DNA of 64,000 bases. Origin: Paenibacillus sp. W2I17. GTDB lineage: Bacteria; Bacillota; Bacilli; Paenibacillales; Paenibacillaceae. This document shows, one piece after another, positions 51,176 to 58,646 of the stretch. Both the position numbers and the translations under genes were made by a program. Numbering within the stretch: the first letter of the stretch is position 1; every line of letters begins with the position of its first letter. The notes beneath the pieces were generated by a model, which saw only the letters and a list, made by a program, of their open reading frames with translations, ran no database searches and had not been told where the DNA came from. The DNA lies in the NCBI RefSeq assembly GCF_030815985.1, contig NZ_JAUSXM010000001.1, positions 3,596,001-3,660,000 on the forward strand. Reading direction: 5' to 3'.

Positions 51176-51187
51176 ATGTAAACCACG

Positions 51188-51459
51188 CTAGATACGATAC
51201 ATTTCTTTATACTCATCCACATATATAACTTCAATACAATTCGACCAATTCAGAAACGAACCGACAAAATCCTGAATGTCCAGACCCGGCATCTCATACG
51301 TCTCCGCTGTGTTCACCGAACCTGTTGCGTCCTCAATCTAGGTTACCTCTGATCGTAATCTACATGTTTCATGTATATGACTGGCTCATGTTGCTGTTCA
51401 AAATCAGCGATAGCCGCTTCAATCTTGCCCAACTGAGCTGTGAGATCCGTTTTTACCAA
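51188..51459 (-). pseudogene. Frameshifted small gene following the DUF1801 gene
   Basis: A TTG-start frame (51459-51346) reads LVKTDLTAQLGKIEAAIADF then EQQHEPVIYMKHVDYDQR and stops. After a frame change, IEDATGSVNTAETYEMPGLD, IQDFVGSFLNWSNCIEVIYV and DEYKEMYRI continues to the stop at 51188. The two halves look like one small protein of about 90 aa broken by an in-frame stop and a one-base shift. It follows the DUF1801 stop by 3 nt, so it was once co-transcribed. Function unknown. This neighbourhood (50.8-51.5 kb) is full of broken genes. Confidence 0.55.
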
Positions 51460-51462
51460 TTA

Positions 51463-51849
51463 CTACTTCTTCTGCTTCTTCTCCCGAGCTTTTTCCACAT
51501 TTTCTTTCACCCGAAACGCCACAATCCGGCGGATGAGATCCTCGGGCAATGGCTGGTCCAGCGGAAACTGGACAGATCCCTTAGCCCCTTTGTATTTAGA
51601 GAGTTCCTCCTTGAACGCCAGAATCCCACTCGGAGCAGGGTAAAACCCAATATGATGCTGGTAAGCGGCAAAATGAACCAAATTCCCATGCTGTGCATAC
51701 GTAGGCATCTTGTAACTGATCTTCTCTTCGGCGTTCGGAGCCGCTTCACGAATAATCTGTCTTATTGCCTGTAATCTCACCTGTACATCAGGTGCAAACT
51801 CCGAGATATATTCATCTACCAGCACCGAATAATGGTTACTCTCAGCCAT
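51463..51849 (-). CDS. DUF1801 (YdhG-like) protein
   Basis: A 128-aa soluble protein. The family core is visible: LQAIRQIIREAAPNAEEKIS, YKMPTYAQHGNLVHFAAYQH and GFYPAPSGILAFKEELSKYK. The C-terminus is Lys-rich. The ATG at 51849 follows AAGGAG; the extension to 51921 has none. Some YdhG-type members are described as iron chaperones, but the family function is unsettled. A broken gene follows it directly. Confidence 0.88.
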   Translation of the reverse strand: MAESNHYSVLVDEYISEFAPDVQVRLQAIRQIIREAAPNAEEKISYKMPTYAQHGNLVHFAAYQHHIGFYPAPSGILAFKEELSKYKGAKGSVQFPLDQPLPEDLIRRIVAFRVKENVEKAREKKQKK

Positions 51850-51968
51850 CTTGGACTCCTTCCACCACGGATACATCAATGGATTCGTGGTACGGGCATA
51901 TTTGCTTATATTGTACTTCAAATGGACAAGCGGAACAGCTATTTTCCTGCAACTTGGAATGTTTAAAT

Positions 51969-52008
51969 TTGATTTTCAAGTGAACTAAGCCTTATAATAC
52001 GTTTAAAC
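51969..52008 (+). promoter_or_regulatory. Promoter and probable operator of the ArsR-type gene
   Basis: TTGATT (51969-51974) and TATAAT (51993-51998) are 18 nt apart. The palindrome GTTTAAAC (52001-52008) overlaps the start site, followed by AATTAAAC. The same palindrome occurs upstream of the next gene (52410-52417). Confidence 0.68.
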
Positions 52009-52034
52009 AATTAAACATTATAACGGAGTGAGCC

Positions 52035-52355
52035 ATGAACGAGTCGATGGGTAACCAAAAAGTTATTGATATTTTCGAGAATCTAAGTCCTTATCTTCAA
52101 GGTTTGGGAGATCCCGTTCGCCAGCGAATCATATCGCTGCTCATTGATCAAGAGAGCATGAACGTATCGCAGATTGCAGAGCATGTCCCCATGTCACGCC
52201 CTACGGTCTCTCATCACTTGAAAATATTGCGTCAATCCGGGCTGTTATCGGTTCAGAAAAAAGGTACGGAGATGTATTACAAGCTGGAGTTCAACGATGC
52301 GATCGAATTACTCAAACAGCTCGTTCATCTCGTAGAAGTGGAATGTCAGAGCTAG
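52035..52355 (+). CDS. ArsR family transcriptional repressor
   Basis: A 106-aa winged-helix repressor. The HTH is MNVSQIAEHVPMSRPTVSHH followed by LKILRQSGLLSVQKKGTEMY; no metal-binding Cys pair of the classic ArsR type is visible in the recognition helix, so it may not sense metal. GGAGTGAG precedes the ATG. It lies 99 nt before a saccharopine dehydrogenase-like gene. The palindrome GTTTAAAC is present in front of both genes, suggesting the repressor controls both. Confidence 0.92.
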   Translation: MNESMGNQKVIDIFENLSPYLQGLGDPVRQRIISLLIDQESMNVSQIAEHVPMSRPTVSHHLKILRQSGLLSVQKKGTEMYYKLEFNDAIELLKQLVHLVEVECQS

Positions 52356-52409
52356 CGCATACCGCGCTGGTGAACCGCATTCCTTTTCTTCACTCTATTA
52401 TGTTCAATA

Positions 52410-52417
52410 GTTTAAAC
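52410..52417 (+). promoter_or_regulatory. Probable ArsR operator before the dehydrogenase-like gene
   Basis: GTTTAAAC repeats the palindrome found at 52001-52008, 38 nt upstream of the next start codon. The sequence TTCAATAGTTTAAACATATA is AT-rich, as ArsR operators usually are. Confidence 0.55.
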
Positions 52418-52454
52418 ATATAAGTACATAAACATATCAACGGAGGTTTATCGA

Positions 52455-53537
52455 ATGAATAGAAAAAGAGTTCTCATCGCTGGAGGCTATGGTGCTGTAG
52501 GGGCACAGCTTGCCCGCATTTTGCATGACAGGCATCCTGATCTGGAATTGGTATTGGGAGGTCGTTCTGCGGGTAAAGCAGCACCTTTTCCATCCAATCG
52601 TGTCCAAACGGTTGTTGTTGATACCAATGCACACGATCCACTGATTCACGCAGGAGAGAATATATCGTTAATCATTAATGCAGTGAACGATCTGGATGAT
52701 CGGCTACTGGTATCGGCAGTGCGGAGAAAAATTCCACTCATCGATGTAACACGCTGGACTGAAGTGTTTAATCAAGCGATCCGTACAGTAGAGCAGGAGG
52801 AACTTCATGCCCCTGTAGTGCTGTCCTCTGGATGGATGGCAGGAACAGCTTCCCTCTTTGCCATGATACTCTCTAACTCTCTGCAACATGTCGAAGTAAA
52901 CATTCATGCCTTGTACTCGCTGCGAGATAAAGCCGGGCCTGACTCAGCTGCCTTTATGGATCGAATGAGTATTCCTTATCAGATCACCGAATCCAACACG
53001 AACCGGCTTGTCTATCCCATGACAGATCCGATTAAAGTACATTTTCCGAACGGGTATACAACCCCATGTTACAGACTGGATACACCCGATCACGTCACTT
53101 TGCCTCATACGAGTCATATCGATTCCGCCAGCTTCCGCATTTCATTTGATAGTAAAGTATCTACCTATGCACTCGCCGGATTGGTCAAAACCGGAGTATG
53201 GAAGATGATCAGTGGTGAACGTTTCCAGCCATTCCGGCGGAAATTGCTCTATAATCCGGGAACCGGGAGTGCACATCATCTCGTCATTCAACTGAAAGGA
53301 CTAGATGCAAAAGGAAACGAGGTTGAACGAACGATGACGGTCTCTGACCCACTCGGTCAAACTCATATGACTGCACTCGGCGCTGCGGTGCAAGCCGAAA
53401 AGATACTCATGATGCCAGCGGACGAGCCTATGGCTCCAGGCGTCTATTATCCTGAGCATCTGTTCGATGATCGAATGGACATGGATGCGGTTTCTCATTT
53501 TTTCAAACAATACGGCGTTCAAGTATCCCATTCCTGA
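52455..53537 (+). CDS. Saccharopine dehydrogenase-like NAD(P)-binding protein
   Basis: A 360-aa oxidoreductase-like protein. The Rossmann start is KRVLIAGGYGAVGAQLARIL with the GGYGAVG nucleotide loop, and SLIINAVNDLDDRLLVSAVR continues the family pattern. The rest (SSGWMAGTASLFAMILSNSL) is typical of saccharopine-dehydrogenase-like proteins of unknown substrate. GGAGG lies 8 nt before the ATG. Second gene after the ArsR regulator with the same operator-like palindrome, so expression is probably repressed by it. Followed by a terminator. Confidence 0.85.
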   Translation: MNRKRVLIAGGYGAVGAQLARILHDRHPDLELVLGGRSAGKAAPFPSNRVQTVVVDTNAHDPLIHAGENISLIINAVNDLDDRLLVSAVRRKIPLIDVTRWTEVFNQAIRTVEQEELHAPVVLSSGWMAGTASLFAMILSNSLQHVEVNIHALYSLRDKAGPDSAAFMDRMSIPYQITESNTNRLVYPMTDPIKVHFPNGYTTPCYRLDTPDHVTLPHTSHIDSASFRISFDSKVSTYALAGLVKTGVWKMISGERFQPFRRKLLYNPGTGSAHHLVIQLKGLDAKGNEVERTMTVSDPLGQTHMTALGAAVQAEKILMMPADEPMAPGVYYPEHLFDDRMDMDAVSHFFKQYGVQVSHS

Positions 53538-53555
53538 TATCCAGACATAACAAAA

Positions 53556-53602
53556 AATCCGCGAAGCCGCTCACTGCAAACAGTGGGACCTTCGCGGATT
53601 TT
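53556..53602. terminator. Terminator of the dehydrogenase-like gene
   Basis: AAATCCGCGAAG and CTTCGCGGATTT pair around a loop with a second small stem (CACTG/CAGTG). Confidence 0.85.
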
Positions 53603-53655
53603 ACAAATTATAATGGAGGTATCTATCGTGTCCAAGTGAAAGCTTGGGTCTGGAA

Positions 53656-54318
53656 TTACAACGTCATGGCTCGACCATTGCGCATCAGATAATCTTCTTT
53701 TGCTTTGTAATCCGGCATGATGCTGCCGATCCGCCGCCAGAAAGAGCGATCATGATTCATGTGGTGAATGTGGCAAAGTTCATGAATGATGACATAATCA
53801 ATCACTTCCAGTGGCGCCATCGCCAGGCGATAATTGAACGTAAGTTTTTTGTCCCAGCTGCAACTGCCCCACTTGGTGGGAGAATCTACGATCTCTACTG
53901 ACTTCGGCTTCACCTTCAACTCCTGCTGATAACGACCAATGCGCTCCCCAATCATGCGTTTACACTCGGCAAAATAAAACTTCTTCAGATTCGCCCGCAA
54001 CTCTTCTTCTGTAAGCCCCTCTACAGGGATTAAGTCATGCAGTGCATGCTCCTTGCCAAAAAGCAGAAACTTCCCCTTGCCCTCATCTTCGTATTCCTTG
54101 GCTTGAGGACCGTCGAGCGCCTGCTGCATCAGAGTGGATTTCTTCAAAATCACATCCCCATGCTGCTCTACAAGTTGCCGGATCATGTCTTCACTGGTAC
54201 CATTGGGTGCTTTGATTGTTACCATATAAGGCAAGTCCATCGTGATGGACAATTTCTTGCGTTTGCCGTATTGGATATGACAGTTAATGCTGTGATTATT
54301 TAATTCTATAGTTAACAT
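53656..54318 (-). CDS. YgjP-like zinc metallopeptidase domain protein (DUF45)
   Basis: A 220-aa soluble protein of the M48-type YgjP/SprT-like family. The zinc motif HELCHIHHMNHDRSFW (about residue 172-187) has HExxH with a third His downstream. The preceding KSVEIVDSPTKWGSCSWDKK then LTFNYRLAMAPLEVIDYVII is the family signature. GGAGCG lies upstream of the ATG. Many such genes act in restriction-like or stress contexts, but here it stands alone. Target proteins unknown. Confidence 0.9.
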   Translation of the reverse strand: MLTIELNNHSINCHIQYGKRKKLSITMDLPYMVTIKAPNGTSEDMIRQLVEQHGDVILKKSTLMQQALDGPQAKEYEDEGKGKFLLFGKEHALHDLIPVEGLTEEELRANLKKFYFAECKRMIGERIGRYQQELKVKPKSVEIVDSPTKWGSCSWDKKLTFNYRLAMAPLEVIDYVIIHELCHIHHMNHDRSFWRRIGSIMPDYKAKEDYLMRNGRAMTL

Positions 54319-54471
54319 AACGCGCTCCGCTTCTGAAGTTATTCATTCAACCAAATCAAATTGTATACCATCTCCGACCATAATGCATACTGTTCGACGA
54401 TATATATGTTTGTATTGTATTTTTATACATTACTATGTATTATTATTTAATTATAAAATCGGAGGTTGGAT

Positions 54472-55227
54472 ATGACGCATACCATAGATTCAGAACACAA
54501 AACCATTGAAGAACTATCGCTTAACCACTGGCAACCCTTGTCCACCTTACTGTATGACGGTTGGGTACTCCGTTTTGCCAAAGGATATACCAAACGTGCC
54601 AACTCCGTTCAACCGATCCACTACTCCACTCTGGATGTGCATGAAAAGATTGAGGATTGTGAGCGCATCTATGCTTCCAATCAGTTAAATACCATATTCA
54701 AAATCACACCGTTTATTCAGCCGGATCATCTCGACCAACTTTTGCAAGACAAAGGGTATGGCGTTGTCGATCTGACCCGTATCCAGACTCGGAGTCTGGA
54801 AGAGATCAAAGAGCCTGTGCACCAATCTGTACAGATCGACGAACAGTTGACCACAACATGGCTGGATCACTTTTGCCGGTTGAATCAGGTGAATGATCTG
54901 CAACGGGAAACGACGGAATTAATGTTGGACAATATCCGGACAAAGGTAGGTTTCATCTCGCTGTTGATCGACGGGCAAGTCGTCGCTTGTGGGTTTGGTG
55001 TCATCGAACGTGGCTATATTGGATTGTATGACATCATTACAGACGCTAACTTCCGGAATCAGGGCCTTGCTGAGCAGATGATCTTGCATCTATTGCATTG
55101 GGCAAAAAGGAATGGCGCTACGTATAGTTATCTGCAAGTCGTTGCGAATAATGTACCTGCGTTAAAGCTCTACGCGAAGCTGGGTTATTCCGAAATCTAT
55201 AGCTATTGGTACAGAGTCAAAGAATAG
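54472..55227 (+). CDS. GNAT family N-acetyltransferase
   Basis: A 251-aa acetyltransferase. The C-terminal GNAT core (about 125-250) has the acetyl-CoA loop FRNQGLAEQMILHLLHWAKR and the beta-bulge strand YLQVVANNVPALKLYAKLGY, followed by SEIYSYWYRVKE. The N-terminal 120 residues form an extra domain as in two-domain GNAT proteins. I chose the ATG at 54472 (GGAGGT 7 nt upstream); a TTG at 54466 is in frame. Substrate unknown. Monocistronic. Confidence 0.9.
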   Translation: MTHTIDSEHKTIEELSLNHWQPLSTLLYDGWVLRFAKGYTKRANSVQPIHYSTLDVHEKIEDCERIYASNQLNTIFKITPFIQPDHLDQLLQDKGYGVVDLTRIQTRSLEEIKEPVHQSVQIDEQLTTTWLDHFCRLNQVNDLQRETTELMLDNIRTKVGFISLLIDGQVVACGFGVIERGYIGLYDIITDANFRNQGLAEQMILHLLHWAKRNGATYSYLQVVANNVPALKLYAKLGYSEIYSYWYRVKE

Positions 55228-55315
55228 AGTGTTTTCTAATCAAGCTTAGATTGTGGATTCTTATATCATATTCAGTCTGACAAACAGATTAATTCAAAAC
55301 GACATCTTGAAAGCA

Positions 55316-55352
55316 AAAACTGCCCTCCTTCTATAAAAGAAAGGCAGTTTTT
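55316..55352. terminator. Bidirectional terminator between GNAT and GH94 genes
   Basis: AAAACTGCC and GGCAGTTTT pair, with inner TTC/GAA, flanked by A and T runs. It lies between two convergent genes. Confidence 0.8.
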
Positions 55353-55413
55353 AATTTGGCTTCGTGATTGTTCGAAACTCTTCACACCGTTCAGCAGTTA
55401 CTCCGTGCGCTTT

Positions 55414-57792
55414 CTACAATGGCAGCTTCACTAGCACCTCATATTTCACGTCGGCTTGTATATTCTTGATGATGTCGCCTGCAATTCGTTGGCCGTCAAC
55501 ATGCACTTCAATCGTCTGGACAGTTGCATCCTTCTTCATGTTTACGTTCAGCTCAGCCCCGCGGAACAACCGCGTAACCGATGCCTCGTTCCAATCTTCT
55601 GGTAACTGCGGACGAACCTGAAGCCCTTGTGCATGACCCTGCAATCCAAACAATCCGTCGATCAGACAACGATACACCCAAGGCACCGTGCCGGTGTTGA
55701 ACAGATGACTAGAGCGCCCAGCTGTACGTGGGAATTGACGATAGGCTCCGCGATAATAATTCGGGATAAATACAGGTAGCTGACCCCGCTGGAGGATATC
55801 CTCGCCATCAGGGCCCGGAATCATTTTACGCAGCAAACGATACGCCTTCTCCTTCTCGCCCACCAGGTACAACGCGTAAATATAGAACGCCGCCGCGTGA
55901 TTGTACACTGCACCATTCTCTGCACTTCCCGGATGTTTCTGCGTAACACGGCCTACATCTTCCCGCATCGCTGTGAAAGACGGCGCGAGCTTCTCGACAC
56001 CATATGGCGTCTCCAATTGCTCCTCTACGGCACGGATTAACTTCTCCTGTTTCTCCTGATCCGCAGCACCGCTCATAAGTGCCCAGCTCTGAGGATTAAT
56101 ATAGATGCGTCCTTCCACGTCTTGGCTTACGCCAAACACTACGTTATCATCCGTAATTCCGCGGGCATACCAGTCCCCATCCCACAGATACTCATTTGCT
56201 ACCGCATTGGTCTGATTGGCTTCCTGACGGAATTCCGCTGCAACTTCGGCATGCCCTGCCTGTTCACCAATATCTGCCCACACATTGAACGCATATGCCG
56301 TCGCAATGGTCAGCCAGCCGGATACGCCTTTGCCTTTGTATCCCACCATGTTCATCGGATCACACCAGTCACCCTGATTGATATAGTTCAACCCGCGCGC
56401 ATCACGCTCATGGATCAACCAACGCATCGCAAGATTCATATGTTCCAGCACGGAAACCTTTTGTTCACTGTCTGTAAAAGCAACCTGTTCCTCCAAAATG
56501 CTATAGTCATTCGTTTCATCCAGATAGGTCTTCATACAGACCGGAAGCCAGATACAGTGATCGGTATGAGGAACCTGGTTGATATATTTCAGTTCTGCGT
56601 CCGGGTGCAAAATAATGCCGTCTGGCATCGCACCGCTTATATGCTGCTGAGACAAGGCCGTCAAGAACGCAGCCCGCGCAATCTGCGGCTGAATGTAGCT
56701 CATACCCATGTTGTCCTGCAAATAATTCCGCGTCTGCGGATCGGTTGTCAGACGGTTGGTTTTGCCATGATAGTACATCTGGCGAGGCAGCCAATGATTC
56801 ACGACATTATCTAACCAGCTGTCCGGTGTCTCAATCTGGATGTTCCCTTGCCCTTCCGCAATATAACCAGCATACTTCTGCTCGGCTGCGGTGAAACCAT
56901 CCTGTCCTTCCTCATTCTGCTTCACAAAATAATGCTGACGGATGCCCTCAATCTCTGTCTCATCATGAGCCGGACCAAAGATGAATCGATACGCCTGCTC
57001 CGCTCCCGCTTCCAGTTCGACTCTATATTGCAATACAGCTACAGGTGTCTCGTACCGTGCATCTCCACCTGCGAGTGTCTCTGACTGAAGGGCAGAAGGA
57101 TTATGAAGTCCGCCTTCGCCTTCAAAAGTCTCATGATTCACTTCCCACGCGGTCGGTTGGTGATCTGCAAGCAGATAGGTTTTGTCGCTGTAGTTTTTGA
57201 TTTTGCTATAATCCTGATATTTCTGATACGGCGTAATTGCCGAGCAGACAATGCCCTGCAAGTCTTCCACATATGAACCGGATTGGTTCATCCAGGACAT
57301 ATAACCGACCGTATAATACGGGTAGATACTCAGCTTGCGTTTTCTCGAAGACAGATTGGTTACCTTCACACGCCATAGCTCCATGACATCTTCCTTCGGC
57401 AGACGCAGGGACATCTCGATGCAAATGTCGTCCTGAATCACTTTCCAATGAATATCATGTTTACCGACAGCGAACGTATAGCTATCCGCCTGTTTGCGAA
57501 CCGGTTCATACGGGGCTGAGAAAATTTCGCCACTTACTTCATCTTTAATGTAGACAAACCGTCCCGGATGGTGGGCATAATATGGCTGCTCCGGCTGCAT
57601 AAACGTCTTCGCTTCCAGGTTGGGCGCATACGAGTATTTGGCAGGTTCGGGCTGCATGAATTGGGCCACCGCGTACCCCCGGCAATTCACATGAATCATC
57701 ATCTTTTCATTCCAAAGGAATCCGGATGCCTTCGGTAAACTTGTCGGGCTTGTTAGTTCAACATATTGATTATCTTCCGTTGCTTTAATCAT
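55414..57792 (-). CDS. Glycoside hydrolase family 94 phosphorylase (cellobiose/chitobiose phosphorylase-like)
   Basis: A 792-aa cytoplasmic enzyme that splits a beta-linked disaccharide with phosphate, saving ATP. The N-terminal beta domain (about 1-270; YTVGYMSWMNQSGSYVEDLQ) is followed by a linker and the (alpha/alpha)6 barrel. The catalytic general acid Asp is in INQGDWCDPMNMVGYKGKGV. Phosphate-binding His and the glycine loop appear in HPGSAENGAVYNHAAAFYIY and PRTAGRSSHLFNTGTVPWVY. Length suits N,N'-diacetylchitobiose or cellobionic acid phosphorylase; cellobiose phosphorylase is slightly longer. The start is the ATG at 57792 (GTGAGG 7 nt upstream). A cre box and AAAACGTTTT operator lie upstream. 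No transporter is adjacent. Confidence 0.88.
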   Translation of the reverse strand: MIKATEDNQYVELTSPTSLPKASGFLWNEKMMIHVNCRGYAVAQFMQPEPAKYSYAPNLEAKTFMQPEQPYYAHHPGRFVYIKDEVSGEIFSAPYEPVRKQADSYTFAVGKHDIHWKVIQDDICIEMSLRLPKEDVMELWRVKVTNLSSRKRKLSIYPYYTVGYMSWMNQSGSYVEDLQGIVCSAITPYQKYQDYSKIKNYSDKTYLLADHQPTAWEVNHETFEGEGGLHNPSALQSETLAGGDARYETPVAVLQYRVELEAGAEQAYRFIFGPAHDETEIEGIRQHYFVKQNEEGQDGFTAAEQKYAGYIAEGQGNIQIETPDSWLDNVVNHWLPRQMYYHGKTNRLTTDPQTRNYLQDNMGMSYIQPQIARAAFLTALSQQHISGAMPDGIILHPDAELKYINQVPHTDHCIWLPVCMKTYLDETNDYSILEEQVAFTDSEQKVSVLEHMNLAMRWLIHERDARGLNYINQGDWCDPMNMVGYKGKGVSGWLTIATAYAFNVWADIGEQAGHAEVAAEFRQEANQTNAVANEYLWDGDWYARGITDDNVVFGVSQDVEGRIYINPQSWALMSGAADQEKQEKLIRAVEEQLETPYGVEKLAPSFTAMREDVGRVTQKHPGSAENGAVYNHAAAFYIYALYLVGEKEKAYRLLRKMIPGPDGEDILQRGQLPVFIPNYYRGAYRQFPRTAGRSSHLFNTGTVPWVYRCLIDGLFGLQGHAQGLQVRPQLPEDWNEASVTRLFRGAELNVNMKKDATVQTIEVHVDGQRIAGDIIKNIQADVKYEVLVKLPL

Positions 57793-57831
57793 CACTGAAC
57801 CTCACTTTCAGATTATGGAGTCAAAAGACAG

Positions 57832-57841
57832 AAAACGTTTT
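57832..57841 (-). promoter_or_regulatory. AAAACGTTTT palindrome (LacI-type operator) before the GH94 gene
   Basis: The perfect palindrome AAAACGTTTT lies about 20 nt downstream of the expected transcription start, 40 nt before the GH94 start. It fits a LacI/GalR-family operator half-site centre, but does not fit the cre consensus. The regulator is not in the window. Confidence 0.5.
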
Positions 57842-57866
57842 AGGTAACTTGTATACAACTTTGTCC

Positions 57867-57890
57867 ATTATAACACGGGAACGCTTACAA
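57867..57890 (-). promoter_or_regulatory. cre box and -10 region of the GH94 promoter
   Basis: On the minus strand TTGTAAGCGTTCCCG (57890-57876) matches the CcpA cre consensus at 14 of 15 positions. The -10 TATAAT (57872-57867) follows 3 nt later; the -35 is weak. CcpA binding would repress the GH94 gene in glucose. Confidence 0.72.
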
Positions 57891-57902
57891 AGAACTGAAA
57901 AC

Positions 57903-57929
57903 TAAAAAAGAGCTGAGAAATTCAGCTCC
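57903..57929 (-). terminator. Terminator overlapping the SnoaL-like gene stop codon
   Basis: On the minus strand GAGCTGA and TCAGCTC pair around AATTT and are followed by six T. The TGA stop codon is part of the stem. Confidence 0.8.
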
Positions 57930-58341
57930 GATTACGTTCCAATTGTTTCTCGATGCCCATCCTGTCGATCTGAATCCAATACTCTGCAATTTGTTCGTTT
58001 TCCACTCGGTATACCGCACTCGCAATTTCAATCACCGGGAGGTTGGTTGGACTGAATCCGTCCACTTTACCAACATGGGTACCCGTTTGTCTCCAGCGCA
58101 CATAGACTTTATCGCCTTGCGTCAGCAACTCTTGAATTTCGAGTGAAAATTCCCCGTATGCTTCAATCATCTCTCGCACATGATCTGCATAATCGGAAGG
58201 GGTTCGGGTCACTGTGACCTCTTCTTCGGATATTACTTGATGAGCCAGTACTTGTTCCGCCATCAAGCTGCTTGCATAATCAGGATTCCGGCCTGATCGG
58301 ACTTCTTCAAAAAAGGTTCTGACAATCTGTTCTGCTGTCAT
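57922..58341 (-). CDS. SnoaL-like polyketide cyclase/ester cyclase family protein
   Basis: A 139-aa NTF2-like fold protein. The pattern EIQELLTQGDKVYVRWRQTG then THVGKVDGFSPTNLPVIEIA and VYRVENEQIAEYWIQIDRMG is typical of SnoaL-like proteins. The ATG at 58341 is chosen; an in-frame TTG at 58362 is part of the ribosome site GAGGAGG. Function is unknown; the family contains cyclases, isomerases and many ligand-binding proteins. Monocistronic, divergent from the lipoprotein gene. Confidence 0.85.
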   Translation of the reverse strand: MTAEQIVRTFFEEVRSGRNPDYASSLMAEQVLAHQVISEEEVTVTRTPSDYADHVREMIEAYGEFSLEIQELLTQGDKVYVRWRQTGTHVGKVDGFSPTNLPVIEIASAVYRVENEQIAEYWIQIDRMGIEKQLERNRS

Positions 58342-58646
58342 ACGCCAATCCAGCCTCCTCAATTATTCTTCTGTTATATATATAAATATGTAGTAACTCT
58401 TGTATTTTAACATGGTCCCCCCGCTATGGAATTACAACTGTTCTATTGTTCTACAGGACTTAAAACCTACCCTCTCACCTTGACAATGCGTCAATATGAC
58501 CATAAACTAGCAAAGGATATTAGGAAATTAATAGGAGGTTTGGCCGTTAAGAGGTTCGAGTATGGGTTTTAACCAATTTTGATAATCTTTCGGTGTGTAG
58601 AAACGTAGCATTAGAGCAACTCAGAAAAACAAGAAAGCGGTGTATC

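Noticed and set aside
51325..51774. 149-aa plus-strand ORF
   Set aside because: Antisense to the DUF1801 gene and to the broken gene after it; the minus-strand products match protein family patterns.
57832..57841. AAAACGTTTT as a cre site
   Set aside because: It fails the cre consensus at the flanking TG and CA positions; the true cre candidate is at 57876-57890.
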